A DNA stretch of 62,376 nt from Pseudomonas amygdali (GCF_002699855.1 NZ_LKBW01000068.1:1-62376), one strand, 5' to 3'. Counted from the first letter of the stretch, positions 1 to 8,976 are shown. Numbers and translations are program-made. The notes: generated by a model not told the origin, from the sequence alone.

Positions 1-16
1 CCGAGCTGGTAAAACA

Positions 17-40
17 AGGGCCTGCCTGACGGCAGGCCCT
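17..40. terminator. Perfect 10-bp stem hairpin, possible terminator
   Basis: AGGGCCTGCC is followed by a 4-base loop (TGAC) and the exact complement. No T run follows on the plus strand. On the minus strand the hairpin is followed by TTGTTTTA, so it would better end minus-strand transcription or act in both directions. No gene boundary to its left is visible in the window. Confidence 0.45.
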
Positions 41-66
41 AACCAGCCCGAACACAAAAAAACTGA

Positions 67-666
67 TACTCCCCAATTGACCGGTATTTACAGGAACCTT
101 CAGAGGCCTTTTACCGACTGACAAGCCTGCTTGCCGGCATCAGCATCTCAATAGAAAAAAACCCGGTTTATGAGCCACAAGCCGCATTTTATCCTCGCAC
201 AGAGATACCGCATGCCATACGTAGCGCGGACACAATAATTCGCCTGCAGAGTCGTTTGCCGGGACTTATCGGCAGTCTCGAAAACCTGAGCATTCACGCT
301 GTCTGCAAGCTGTGCCGGATTACCGAAAGAGCGAATAATCAGGGTGTACCTTATCGCGCAGGAATTGAAATCGCTGACAGATCTGAAGCGCCCAAAGCCC
401 AGCGTCTTCACCTGGACGCATTGGAGTTATTTTTTGCCACGCCAGCTAGTCAAGCTTCACCTACTGGTAGCAGTAGACACTATTACCAATGGGCAGTGAG
501 GGCACAATTCATCTTGACCCGCGGAGGAGAGCAACGCTATTTCCCTGCTCCGCCGATCAAGGACCCGACTCAATATAGCCAAGATTGGGCAACGGCCAAC
601 TTTAACAAAATCAACCAGCCATTCTGGGCTGACGAAGAAGCTCACAAGGCCTCTTCCAATGATTGA
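67..666 (+). pseudogene. C-terminal part of an unrecognised protein, no start codon
   Basis: An open frame of 199 codons runs from just after a TGA at 64-66 to a TGA at 664-666. It contains no ATG; the first TTG that could start it is at 256 and has no convincing ribosome site. The protein is globular and coding-like (Trp- and Pro-rich tail with QPFWADEE). It overlaps the next gene by 8 bp, so the two were one operon. I do not recognise the family. The pairing with the membrane protein downstream recalls accessory genes of type VI secretion vgrG islands, but this is only an impression. The 5' part is either lost or in another frame upstream of 64, so I treat it as a relic or a partial gene. 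Confidence 0.45.
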
Positions 667-1711
667 TCCGAATGAGCGCCACTACGAAAGCCTGGCCTAC
701 CGACCTGGCAATATTCCCGAGCAGGCATCATTGCGCACGGAGCCATATCACTCTTGCTCGGCCCGACTCCCTTGGGGAAAAACTCAACAGACGACATCAA
801 TGAAACTCCTTGAGGAGTCCACCCCAGAAAAAATGAGGATCTGGGAGCAAGTAGCGAAAGAAAAAGAGAAAAACAAAACAGCTGGAACCGATATGCCGGC
901 ACTCCATCAAGAAGTCGAACTTCACAATAAGTGTGACCACGAGCATTTCAGATTTGCGCCTCTTCCACGCTGGTCACGGTTTTGGCTGATCTCATTACAA
1001 CTCGGGAAAGGAGGATTCATCGTGCTCTCCCCTTTCATAGTGCTAGCACACCTGTCTCTGATATCGGTATCCCATAAACCATGGCAGGCGGTAACCGTAG
1101 ACTTACTTTTAGGGGCCTACCCGTTGTATTTAGGTAGCCCTTTACTGCTTTGGCTTATAGGCCACGTTGTCATTTACCATTTCCCTCTGGTTTGGCTCCG
1201 CCCCCCAAAAGGCCCACTCTGGGAGCTTAATCGCAGAACCGGTCTGGTCACTATATTCGACTATAAACGCCATCGAAAAGAAGGTGTGATCGACGAATTC
1301 GTTGCGCCTTTTTATGAGTTCGATGCCTACATGACCACCACCCATAATCTTCACGGTCCTACCTACGGGCTACTGCTTCAGCATCGCTATGAAGACCGTA
1401 AGATCAATTTTCATATGCTGATGAACGCCGACGACTTCCAGCAACGCCCCTGCGCACTCTGGGACTTCCTGCAAAACTACATGGACACCAGCGGCCCGAT
1501 TCCGGACATTCCACTGTTTGAACCATACCGGCACCTGGATCCGGTCACTGCCAGCTACGATCAGCAGCGCGGTCGCGACCCTCGCTACTGGGTCGACATG
1601 GATGACGCCACGTTCAAGGCCGAGGTCGATGCCATGTGGCAGCGGATTTATGCGATCGATACGTTTAGCCGCCCTAACCTTATGGCGCGGTATGTGGATT
1701 ACGGATCATGA
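659..1711 (+). CDS. Two-TM membrane protein, DUF6708-like, function unknown
   Basis: This 350-aa protein has a polar N-terminal region (about 1-100), two long hydrophobic segments (about 107-135 and 147-178) and a soluble C-terminal half rich in Tyr, Asp and Trp ending in SRPNLMARYVDYGS. The ATG at 659 overlaps the end of the preceding frame (stop 664-666), which suggests translational coupling. The overall shape resembles the DUF6708 proteins found beside type VI secretion vgrG/effector genes in Pseudomonas. That family call is from memory and uncertain. No catalytic motif is visible. A role as an effector-associated or immunity-type membrane protein is possible but not shown by the sequence. 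Confidence 0.65.
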   Translation: MIDPNERHYESLAYRPGNIPEQASLRTEPYHSCSARLPWGKTQQTTSMKLLEESTPEKMRIWEQVAKEKEKNKTAGTDMPALHQEVELHNKCDHEHFRFAPLPRWSRFWLISLQLGKGGFIVLSPFIVLAHLSLISVSHKPWQAVTVDLLLGAYPLYLGSPLLLWLIGHVVIYHFPLVWLRPPKGPLWELNRRTGLVTIFDYKRHRKEGVIDEFVAPFYEFDAYMTTTHNLHGPTYGLLLQHRYEDRKINFHMLMNADDFQQRPCALWDFLQNYMDTSGPIPDIPLFEPYRHLDPVTASYDQQRGRDPRYWVDMDDATFKAEVDAMWQRIYAIDTFSRPNLMARYVDYGS

Positions 1712-1918
1712 GGTGCCATTTCCCGCCTGCGGTGGATCTGCGCTCGATGTCACAAGCTGTAGAGGCATAGCGCTTTCGGCAAGTGCCCAAATGCGTCGCG
1801 GTAGTCTGCATGTCAGCAGCATCACCTGAACGATCCAGGCACCACCAGTTTCAAAACAACTCCGAAAGCGGCGTGCCTTTCAACTGCAATGCCCCCGCCG
1901 CCGCTGCTCGCGCACGGT

Positions 1919-3094
1919 TCAAGCTCTGCGTGCAACGCCAACCCTTCGACTGACTGCCCGCCGGTGCAACAGCGCAACCAGAAACAGCGCCGTGACCGAC
2001 AGCCAGACACTGACCAGCAGCACCGGTTGAGCGTTGTCGCCTGATACCCACTGCGACGCCAATAGCGGTCCGAATGCGCAGCCGAGCAGTTGCATGCCCG
2101 GAATGAGCCCGGCGATGCGTCCCGAGGGGTCGATTTGAAGCGCGATGCGCACCTGAAACGGCGTCAGCATCAGGTAGATCAGGGCAAAAAGACCGCACAG
2201 GCCCAGAAATACATTTACGCCCTGATCAGCCGTTGTGTACATGCCCAGCGCAATGCTCGCCAAGAGCAGTGCGGCGGCGGCCAGCATCGAATAGTCAGGC
2301 ACCCGGCGCACCAGCAAAATGCCCAGACAGCCGCCCAGGACCTGCATGAACAGCATCGCCGAGACAAGCAATTGAGCCGAGTGCGCATCCAGCCCTGCGT
2401 GAATGCCCAGCGGTTCCAAGTACGCCCAAAGACCGCCTACCGCCGAGAGCTGCATGAACACCAACATCAATAGCAGCACCTGCTTCAGGTTCCATTTGAA
2501 GCCTGATACTTCTGGTTGTTTGTCAGGCTGTTGCGGCAGGCATTTGGGTAGCCAGGCAACGAACAGCACGGAGCCTGCGGTCAGAACTCCAAGAAACACA
2601 AAGCCTGCGTAGACGCTTTGATCAGGCAATATCAGGTATGCAAGTGTTGCAGCTATCAGCGCCTGAGCCAGTGTCTGGACCACCATGAACACACCTGCGA
2701 CCCGATCCGGCGCAGGCCCCTGAACGATCAGGCTCACGGCCCCCCATAACAGTAGCCCCTCGGCCAGCCCCGCCAGCGCGCGTGCAGCGGTCAACGGCCC
2801 GTCGCCGGTGACATTGGCCGTGACAAGATCCATTCCGGCAGCGCACAGGATGGCGATGACCGTCAGCAGACGCAGGTTGAGCATCGAGCGCAGCAGGTCG
2901 CCCAGCACCACACCGAGCCCCAGCGCGACGATTTCACCCATCGCGACCAGCCCGACACCTTCCAGTGAGACGTGGTCTTGCGCCAGTAATTCGCCAAGAA
3001 GCAATGGTTGCAGCCCCACCATCAGTACCGCGACAGAGCCCAGTGCCAATGCGGCACTCAAATGCCTGCGAGTTACAGCGGACGACGTTTGCAT
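1919..3094 (-). CDS. MFS transporter
   Basis: This 391-aa, strongly hydrophobic protein has about 12 predicted membrane segments and the usual short basic cytoplasmic loops of the major facilitator superfamily. I place the start at the ATG at 3094 (MQTSSAVTRR), which has AAGAGG about 8 nt upstream and lies 22 bp after the stop of the aldolase-like gene. A longer in-frame reading to 3157 would overlap that gene. It is the last gene of a seven-gene minus-strand operon (8880 to 1919) and presumably imports the substrate handled by the kinase, aldolase and aminotransferase, or exports a product. The substrate cannot be read from sequence. Confidence 0.85.
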   Translation of the reverse strand: MQTSSAVTRRHLSAALALGSVAVLMVGLQPLLLGELLAQDHVSLEGVGLVAMGEIVALGLGVVLGDLLRSMLNLRLLTVIAILCAAGMDLVTANVTGDGPLTAARALAGLAEGLLLWGAVSLIVQGPAPDRVAGVFMVVQTLAQALIAATLAYLILPDQSVYAGFVFLGVLTAGSVLFVAWLPKCLPQQPDKQPEVSGFKWNLKQVLLLMLVFMQLSAVGGLWAYLEPLGIHAGLDAHSAQLLVSAMLFMQVLGGCLGILLVRRVPDYSMLAAAALLLASIALGMYTTADQGVNVFLGLCGLFALIYLMLTPFQVRIALQIDPSGRIAGLIPGMQLLGCAFGPLLASQWVSGDNAQPVLLVSVWLSVTALFLVALLHRRAVSRRVGVARRA

Positions 3095-3116
3095 GGCATG
3101 CGCCTCTTGAGAAGTT

Positions 3117-3737
3117 TTAGTAACCGCGGGTTTCTGGTGGGATCTTGCCTTCGGCAAAGCACTGCGCCGCCCGCTTCTCGTCTTTCATCAGCCTTCCGTT
3201 GGCGACCAGCACCACCCACCAAGGCAGCAGCGTGAGGTGTGTGCCGCACGCCTTGGCCAGGGTGTAGGCTTTCGCGCATTTCTCGAACAATTCTGCGTTG
3301 AGCACCATTCGAGGGCCTGTGGTGCCCATCACAACCGGAGTTCCATCGATAACCGCGGCATTGCCGCCACGCGTCAATGCACATGCCAGGGGCCGGTCAG
3401 CACTGGCGGGCGACCCCATGTGGCCTATATGACGCGCCTGCTCATCAAATAGAATCGGCAGGACCCCGCCAAAATCGACAAGGCTTTTTGCAAAGGCCCC
3501 ACCGCCGATCAGGATTGCGCCGACATCGGCACGAACCCTATAGATCGCCGCGTGGGTCTGGCGCTCGTCCTCTGCGGAATCGGACAACGCGACAGCCTGG
3601 GGTGCCAGGTCGTCGAGTTTCCCCAGCCACATGCCCTGTTCGCCTGGCAAGCGCAATGAAATACTGCTGTGTGAGTCCACCTGACCCATCATCCGTTCGC
3701 GCAGCTCAAACCACTGTTTTCGAAGTAAATCGTGCAT
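3117..3737 (-). CDS. Class II aldolase-fold protein lacking the metal-binding histidines
   Basis: This 206-aa protein follows the class II aldolase/adducin pattern: an N-terminal ISLRLPGE strand, THAAIYRVRADVGAI in the place of the conserved H-x-x-x-Y-x-x-RPDV helix, then the domain core. The H-x-H zinc pair that follows this helix in true aldolases is replaced by IGGG, and the third histidine of the C-terminal NHG motif is replaced by TG (GTTGPRM). The canonical aldolase two genes upstream keep all three. It is therefore likely a non-metal homologue with a changed role, or a partner of the active one. Start chosen at ATG 3737; the stop of the aminotransferase gene lies 10 bp upstream. Confidence 0.75.
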   Translation of the reverse strand: MHDLLRKQWFELRERMMGQVDSHSSISLRLPGEQGMWLGKLDDLAPQAVALSDSAEDERQTHAAIYRVRADVGAILIGGGAFAKSLVDFGGVLPILFDEQARHIGHMGSPASADRPLACALTRGGNAAVIDGTPVVMGTTGPRMVLNAELFEKCAKAYTLAKACGTHLTLLPWWVVLVANGRLMKDEKRAAQCFAEGKIPPETRGY

Positions 3738-3747
3738 GGTGCTCACC

Positions 3748-5229
3748 TCACACCAATTGAAAAACGGCGTCGAACCGCTCGAGCGCGTCATCAATGACGT
3801 CGTCGGTGTCTGCCAGGCTGGTGTAGATACGGCTGCCCGCGAGGGTGATCAGGCCATGAGCGGTATACGCAGCCCCCATCTCCTCCATCATGTGCTTGCG
3901 GGTCTTGGCCTCATTGCGAGCCCTCAGCAGCTTGAGCGGATTACTGGTGTCGAGCAGCAGCACACCGGAAGTCTGCAGATGCACGATGGAGCCCATGTTG
4001 TAGGCAACATAAGGCAAGCCACGTCGATTGATGATTTCATCAAGTCCTGCGCGCATGCGGTCGCCCGCCCTGCCCGCTAGCGCCGGCGCATTCAGGCGGC
4101 GCGCCTCCAGCAGCGCGTAATAACCGGCGACGCACGACAGCGGGTTGGCCGACAGCGTCCCTCCTACGAACGCCCTTCGGGAAGATGTACCAATGCCACC
4201 GGCAAGCAGTTGCATCACATCTCTGCGTCCGCCAATGGCACCCGCCATCGGGTAGCCTCCCGTCAGGCACTTACCCAGTACCGTGATGTCCGGCATGACG
4301 TTGAAATAAGCTTGTGCGCCGCCCAGACCCGCACGGAACCCGGTGACTACTTCGTCGAAAATAAGCAGTGCGCCAAATTCGTTACACAGTGCACGCAACT
4401 GTCGGTTGAAGTCGGCGTGTACCGGGCGTGTGCCACTTTCCGGGCCAAAGGGTTCGACCATAATCGCTGCAGTGCCGCCACGAAGGCGATTGATCTGCAG
4501 CCTGCGGCGTAATGCATCCAGATTATTGGGCGGGCTCTCCTGGGTGTTTGCCGTGGCACCTCGCGGAATACCCACCGCCTCCATGCGACCGGTACCCGGC
4601 AGGCGCATGCCGTAGACCAGTTGATCGCTCCAGCCGTGATAGGCGCCGCCGATTTTAATCACCCACTTCTTGCGGGTGTAGGCGCGTGCCAGGCGTACCG
4701 CTGCCATCACCGCTTCAGTGCCCGAGCCCAGCAAGCGCAGCATGTCGACACCGGGCATCACTTCACAGACCAGTTCGGCGAGCTTGACCTCGTACTCATG
4801 CAGCAAGCCGGTCACCGGCCCGCATTCATCGAGAATACGGTTGACCTGTTTGCGAATGGCCGGGTGATTCGAACCCAACAAAGTGGGGCCACCCGCCTGT
4901 AGAAAATCGGTGTAGCGGTTGCCGTCGACATCCGTCAGGTGCGCACCTTTGGCCTGGGCGAAGGCCAGCGGAAACGGATAGTTGAACGCAAGATTGTGTT
5001 GCACACCTCCCGGTATGACTTTTTTGGCTGCCTCGGAAAGACGCTTGGAGCCCTGACAGCGCTCGTCGAAATAGCCCATGACCTTGCTCATTGCTTCGCG
5101 TTTGATCGGGCGAATGGGCTGCTTCACCAGTTCGTCGAACCGGCGGTAGAGGGAATCGACGTCCGGCCATTGCGATACAGCCGATTCGGGAATTGCAGGC
5201 ATGCTGGCAGGATCAAGAGGTTTGTTCAT
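3748..5229 (-). CDS. Class III PLP aminotransferase (HemL-like)
   Basis: This 493-aa fold-type I PLP enzyme has the class III signature: GSGTEAVMAAVRLAR for phosphate binding, FDEVVTGFR for the pyridine-nitrogen Asp, and the Schiff-base lysine in VLGKCLTGGYPMAG. Overall it resembles the glutamate-1-semialdehyde aminotransferase group, but it is longer and sits in a catabolic operon, so it is not tetrapyrrole hemL. It overlaps the upstream aldolase gene by 4 bp (ATGA) and precedes the aldolase-like gene by 10 bp. In context it may aminate or deaminate an aldehyde or ketone from the aldolase, or remove nitrogen from an amino sugar. Substrate unknown. Confidence 0.85.
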   Translation of the reverse strand: MNKPLDPASMPAIPESAVSQWPDVDSLYRRFDELVKQPIRPIKREAMSKVMGYFDERCQGSKRLSEAAKKVIPGGVQHNLAFNYPFPLAFAQAKGAHLTDVDGNRYTDFLQAGGPTLLGSNHPAIRKQVNRILDECGPVTGLLHEYEVKLAELVCEVMPGVDMLRLLGSGTEAVMAAVRLARAYTRKKWVIKIGGAYHGWSDQLVYGMRLPGTGRMEAVGIPRGATANTQESPPNNLDALRRRLQINRLRGGTAAIMVEPFGPESGTRPVHADFNRQLRALCNEFGALLIFDEVVTGFRAGLGGAQAYFNVMPDITVLGKCLTGGYPMAGAIGGRRDVMQLLAGGIGTSSRRAFVGGTLSANPLSCVAGYYALLEARRLNAPALAGRAGDRMRAGLDEIINRRGLPYVAYNMGSIVHLQTSGVLLLDTSNPLKLLRARNEAKTRKHMMEEMGAAYTAHGLITLAGSRIYTSLADTDDVIDDALERFDAVFQLV

Positions 5230-5909
5230 GATTGAGTCTCTGAAAAAGTCTGAGGGCTGAGTGCGTGCGAGCTGGAACTGGTCAGGGCATTGATCAGGCG
5301 GGCCACTGCAGCGCGTGACTCAGGTTTTCCACGGGTATTGACTTTGATCTGGTTGACAAGATGATCACGGCAGAATGTTTCCAGGTCCTCCAGGCGCGTC
5401 AGGGTGGTTTCGATATCCGCACCGCAACACAGAACGCCGTGATTGCGCATCAGGTAAACGTTGTGATCCGACCGTATGGCCCTGCCGAGCTTGCCGGCCA
5501 GCCAGCCGGACCCGGACGGCGCATAACCCACCAGTTGAATGCGTTTGCCCAGCGACTTCCATAGCGGCGGGTAAGGCACGTCCAGCGCTTTGCCGAACAA
5601 TGTGCAGGCACTGGCCAGGGGTTGGTGGGTATGGATACTGCAATTGACATCTGGGCGACTGCGCAGGACTTTGGCGTGCAACTCGCTTTCCACCGAAGGC
5701 GAACGTTCACCTGACAGTTGCTGCAGATCCTTGAGTCGCAGGACGCAGACATCCTCCGGTCGCATACTGAAATAATCGGTGGCCGACGGTGTGACCGCGA
5801 TGTGCAGCGCGTCGATACGCAGCGCAAGGTTGCCGCCGGTGGCGGCGAAGAAGCCGCGGCGTGATTGGTGCCGCGACAGGTCGACGATCTGTTGTTGGAC
5901 ATTGTTCAT
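5226..5909 (-). CDS. Class II aldolase (fuculose-phosphate aldolase-like)
   Basis: This 227-aa member of the class II aldolase/adducin family has all expected active-site features: TGGNLALR near the N-terminus, the acidic residue in SVESELH, the zinc ligands in CSIHTHQP and the third histidine in RNHGV. These enzymes cleave or epimerise phosphorylated sugars such as L-fuculose-1-P or L-ribulose-5-P, or act on related acids. It overlaps the FGGY kinase gene by 4 bp upstream and the aminotransferase by 4 bp downstream. The simplest reading is that the kinase product is the aldolase substrate. The exact sugar is not determinable here. Confidence 0.85.
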   Translation of the reverse strand: MNNVQQQIVDLSRHQSRRGFFAATGGNLALRIDALHIAVTPSATDYFSMRPEDVCVLRLKDLQQLSGERSPSVESELHAKVLRSRPDVNCSIHTHQPLASACTLFGKALDVPYPPLWKSLGKRIQLVGYAPSGSGWLAGKLGRAIRSDHNVYLMRNHGVLCCGADIETTLTRLEDLETFCRDHLVNQIKVNTRGKPESRAAVARLINALTSSSSHALSPQTFSETQS

Positions 5910-7534
5910 GGTGTCGTCTCCTGCGATGGGTTCAACCTGCGATACAGTGGTGCCAGGCGTTTGCGGACTTCCTTGAACGTGGCGAAGCGGTCGTCATACA
6001 GGTTTCGGGTTGAGCGGGCTGGCTCGTACAGTCGATGCGGCCTTTGCATTGTCGGAAGATCGTTGAACTGCAACTTCCCGAGCGCTACTGCAGCGATGAA
6101 CGCAGCGCCGCGGGCGTTGGTCTGAATAGGATTGTGCGGTTGCTGAATGACCCGCCCGCAGACATCGGCCATGATCTGGCACCACACATCCGATTGCGCT
6201 CCGCCGCCGGTGGCGACGATGATTTCGCTCGACTGGCCGATAAACCGCGAGAACGGCTCCAGCATCCAGCGTGTGTTATGGGCAACGCCTTCCATGAAGG
6301 CCCGGATAATGTCTTCCCTGGAATGTTCGAGTTTCAGGTTGATCAAGCCGGCACGCAGGCTCGGATCACCAACCGGGGAGCGTTCGCCACACAGCCATGG
6401 CGTGTAGATCAGCCCCCGCGAACCAGGCGGCACGCGCGCTGCAATACGGTCAAGCAAGGCATACACATCCGGCTGTTGCTCATCGCTCAACAGCTCGTCC
6501 GGGTGGTAAAGCACCTTGTCACGCAAAAACGACAGGTTGGCACCTGCAGCCGACTGCATGGCCATTGCCAGATAACGGCCCTTGACCGCACTGGGAACCG
6601 CAGCAATATGGTGGCGAACACTGGATTTCTTGAACGGTACATGAGCGCCTACCCAGGACGAGGTGCCCAGGTAAAGGTGTGGAGCAAAGTCACGTACCGT
6701 GGCACCAACAGCCACTGCCGAAGTGTCTACGGCACCCGCAACCACAGGCGTGGATCGAGGTAGCCCCAGTACATCCGCCAGCTCGGGTTTCAATGTGCCA
6801 ATGACTTCGGTCGAGCCCACCAGCTCAGGCAGTTTGCCAGCGTCGATGCCCAGCGCCCTTATCAGCCCGTCATCGTAGCGAATGCGGTGAGGGTCCCGAT
6901 TGTCGGTAATCCAGGCGGTCAGCATCGAGTCGCCTGTCGCACAGTAACGACCCGACAACCGCATGTTCATGTAGTCGAGAACATTCAGGAACTTGTGGGT
7001 CTTTTCATACCGTGCAGGGTCATGATCAAGGATGTAGGCCATGTGCCCGGCCGAGTCCATCCCGGACAGAGACGCCACCCCGCCTGTCAGTCGCAACGAA
7101 CGCCAGAGCTTGAGTGGCCCGTAGCCGCCCAGATTGCACCAGCCTCCGCCCATTCGCTGTTTGATGGAGTCGGCGCCGCGCTTGTCCAGCCACAGCAGTG
7201 CCCGGCCAATCGCGGCCCCATTGCGGTCGACACAGACCGTGCCTTCGCTTTGCGTGGAGCAACAGATGGCCACGACCTGACGACGTCTGAGCGGGTCGGC
7301 TCCCAGTAACTCGTGGGCGCCAAGCATGAAAGCATTCCACCAGTCCTCCGGCTCCTGTTCTGCACTCAAGCCACTGACATGCAACGGCACACCGTGAAAC
7401 GCCCAGGCACGGATGTCTCCCTCCATGGAGACCAGTGCGCACTTGCAGCCGGACGTTCCCAAGTCAATCGCGAGGACGAGTTGCTCCAGGCCGGTAACCG
7501 CCTCAGGCGTCCGGGAAATGAAAAGCGAAGTCAT
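5906..7534 (-). CDS. FGGY-family carbohydrate kinase
   Basis: This 542-aa kinase begins its first domain with VLAIDLGTSGCKCALV (phosphate 1 motif) and has GAVDTSAVAVGA and the second signature ATGGGAQSDVWCQIMADV. It phosphorylates a sugar, polyol or keto-sugar with ATP; xylulokinase-like members are closest in style. The ATG at 7534 lies 10 bp after the porin stop, and the gene overlaps the class II aldolase by 4 bp. In the operon it probably carries out the committing phosphorylation before aldol cleavage. Length is slightly above the family average of about 500 aa because of an N-terminal extension and a basic C-terminal tail. Confidence 0.88.
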   Translation of the reverse strand: MTSLFISRTPEAVTGLEQLVLAIDLGTSGCKCALVSMEGDIRAWAFHGVPLHVSGLSAEQEPEDWWNAFMLGAHELLGADPLRRRQVVAICCSTQSEGTVCVDRNGAAIGRALLWLDKRGADSIKQRMGGGWCNLGGYGPLKLWRSLRLTGGVASLSGMDSAGHMAYILDHDPARYEKTHKFLNVLDYMNMRLSGRYCATGDSMLTAWITDNRDPHRIRYDDGLIRALGIDAGKLPELVGSTEVIGTLKPELADVLGLPRSTPVVAGAVDTSAVAVGATVRDFAPHLYLGTSSWVGAHVPFKKSSVRHHIAAVPSAVKGRYLAMAMQSAAGANLSFLRDKVLYHPDELLSDEQQPDVYALLDRIAARVPPGSRGLIYTPWLCGERSPVGDPSLRAGLINLKLEHSREDIIRAFMEGVAHNTRWMLEPFSRFIGQSSEIIVATGGGAQSDVWCQIMADVCGRVIQQPHNPIQTNARGAAFIAAVALGKLQFNDLPTMQRPHRLYEPARSTRNLYDDRFATFKEVRKRLAPLYRRLNPSQETTP

Positions 7535-7544
7535 AAAGGTCTAC

Positions 7545-8426
7545 TCAGAATGTGCGGGAAATCGACGCCACCCAGCGATTGCCATCCGTGGTTCGCACAT
7601 GTCCGTCGTCTTCGGCCATATACAGCTCACGCGCCCGAGTCTTGGTCGTCACCCAGTCGAGTCCCCAGTCAAAGCCCCACCAGTGATGGACCAGACCTAC
7701 GCCGTAGTCAGCGAAGTTCGCTTCCGAGAAGTTGGCGATCTGCTGATAACCGGCGTGCAGTTTGAGGTTGGTATTGATGCCCAGCGCGTATTTATAATCC
7801 AGGTCATACAACATGCTGCCTCGGGAGTTCTGGTCACCCTTGGCGTAGCATTCCAGGCCTTTGGTAGGGTCTTCACGGAACTGCAATTGCGCCCCGCACA
7901 CGCCACCGCTGTTGGCACCCCGGTAGTTCTTCGACAGCACCCTGGCAATTCGGCCTTCAAGTGCGCCATAACCGATTTCCAGCACGGCAAACTGACTGTT
8001 GTAATTGGTCGTATGCTCATCGCCCGGCGTGAAGGTCTCGAAGTCGAAGCGATTGGGCGCTTTGAACTGAGCCCCCGGAAACATCTCCGCCGCCAGCCCT
8101 ACACCATAGTGCCAGGCATCGGGATCGCCAAAGCGATAACCCCCTGCGAGCAGCACTCCCAGACCATCACCGTCGAGGAACTGCTTCTTGCTGACCGTAG
8201 AAAATTCGGCAAGCGCCACCAGGCCTGTTTCATGAGCGACCTGAATGGTTACTCTGGCCCCTGGGCGATTCAGGGAATCGGAAATGCCGCGGGTGCGAAT
8301 GTCCGAGCTGGCCTTGGCGGTGATATCCACCGCATAGCTCGACATTTCATCGGCGATAGCCAGGGTGCTGCCTGCTGCGGAGCACAATGCTGCAGCCATT
8401 ACATAGCGAGTTGTATAAGTGCGCAT
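7545..8426 (-). CDS. TorF-like outer-membrane porin (Gcw_chp family)
   Basis: The 293-aa product has a signal peptide (AAALCSAAGSTLAIA) followed by the pattern SSDIRTRGISDSLNRPG, typical of the TorF/Gcw_chp putative porins. The rest is made of alternating, aromatic-rich strands ending in a C-terminal Phe (SISRTF), the outer-membrane insertion signal. The start at ATG 8426 is supported by GGGAGAG just upstream; readings extending further upstream would run into the DUF2147 gene. It probably lets the operon's substrate through the outer membrane. Confidence 0.8.
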   Translation of the reverse strand: MRTYTTRYVMAAALCSAAGSTLAIADEMSSYAVDITAKASSDIRTRGISDSLNRPGARVTIQVAHETGLVALAEFSTVSKKQFLDGDGLGVLLAGGYRFGDPDAWHYGVGLAAEMFPGAQFKAPNRFDFETFTPGDEHTTNYNSQFAVLEIGYGALEGRIARVLSKNYRGANSGGVCGAQLQFREDPTKGLECYAKGDQNSRGSMLYDLDYKYALGINTNLKLHAGYQQIANFSEANFADYGVGLVHHWWGFDWGLDWVTTKTRARELYMAEDDGHVRTTDGNRWVASISRTF

Positions 8427-8454
8427 GATTCTCTCCCACGCTGAAGGGCCGGAT

Positions 8455-8880
8455 TTACAATTTGCAAACCGGGGCAGGAGGCAGTGTTGCGATACGCTCG
8501 AATTGCTCTGTCTTGCCGAGAACTTCGGTGCCGACAAAAGCCCTTACATTGAGGCGTCCGTCCTTGACCCGGACAGCGCCCTTATATTTTTTCTGATCAC
8601 GGGGGTCGTACACCCAGCCATCGCGCCAGGCATCCTGGTCATAGCGGGTCAGCTGTAGAATCTGTACACCGCAGTCACTCGACGTCGAGGCAACATCCTT
8701 GACCCAGACAACCTGCCCGCAGATGGCGCCTACCTTGTCTGCGCAGTCGTCAAGCTTGACCACGGCGTCTTTTTCCGCCGTCAACCAAAGGCCCTTTGCC
8801 TCCAGCGGTCCCGCAGCAGCATGAATACCGGTGGAGCACATCAGAACAGAAGAGAGGAAAAGCCATTGCCGTGCGTTCAT
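8455..8880 (-). CDS. DUF2147 periplasmic protein
   Basis: This 141-aa protein has a signal peptide (MNARQWLFLSSVLMCSTGIHAAA) and the DUF2147 layout: GLWLTAEKDAVVKLDDC, then an ICGQVVWV segment, then GWVYDPRDQKKYKG and a short C-terminal strand region. Members are small secreted beta-rich proteins of unknown function. It is the first gene of the minus-strand operon and diverges from the TetR gene at 9044, with about 160 bp of promoter region between them. Two internal cysteine pairs could form disulfides. The role in the pathway is unknown; a periplasmic accessory to the TorF-like porin is a guess from adjacency. Confidence 0.75.
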   Translation of the reverse strand: MNARQWLFLSSVLMCSTGIHAAAGPLEAKGLWLTAEKDAVVKLDDCADKVGAICGQVVWVKDVASTSSDCGVQILQLTRYDQDAWRDGWVYDPRDQKKYKGAVRVKDGRLNVRAFVGTEVLGKTEQFERIATLPPAPVCKL

Positions 8881-8939
8881 AGCGTCACCTTTTTTTATTT
8901 TTTGTTTTAACAGACCGAAACACTAACGACGCTTCAGTT

Positions 8940-8976
8940 ATGATAGTCATCGCTACACGATAGTTATAGCTATCAT
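8940..8976. promoter_or_regulatory. Inverted-repeat operator candidate between TetR and DUF2147 genes
   Basis: ATGATAG at 8940-8946 and CTATCAT at 8970-8976 are exact complements. Inside them is a second repeat pair, GATAG (8959) and CTATC (8970). The site lies in the divergent promoter region between the TetR gene and the minus-strand operon, where a TetR protein would be expected to bind. This is inference from position and symmetry only. Confidence 0.4.

Noticed and set aside
55..66. Seven-A run before a TGA, possible -1 slippery site
   Set aside because: A -1 shift there leads straight into the TGA, so it cannot join the upstream frame to the 67-666 frame.
93..121. hrp-box-like GGAACC-N16-CGACTGA
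   Set aside because: One mismatch in the -10-side CCAC motif, and it lies inside an open coding-like frame with no gene start just downstream. Probably chance.
3117..3737. Aldolase-like gene considered as a decayed pseudogene
   Set aside because: Open frame, good coupling and normal fold pattern; the metal ligands are replaced cleanly rather than by frame damage.
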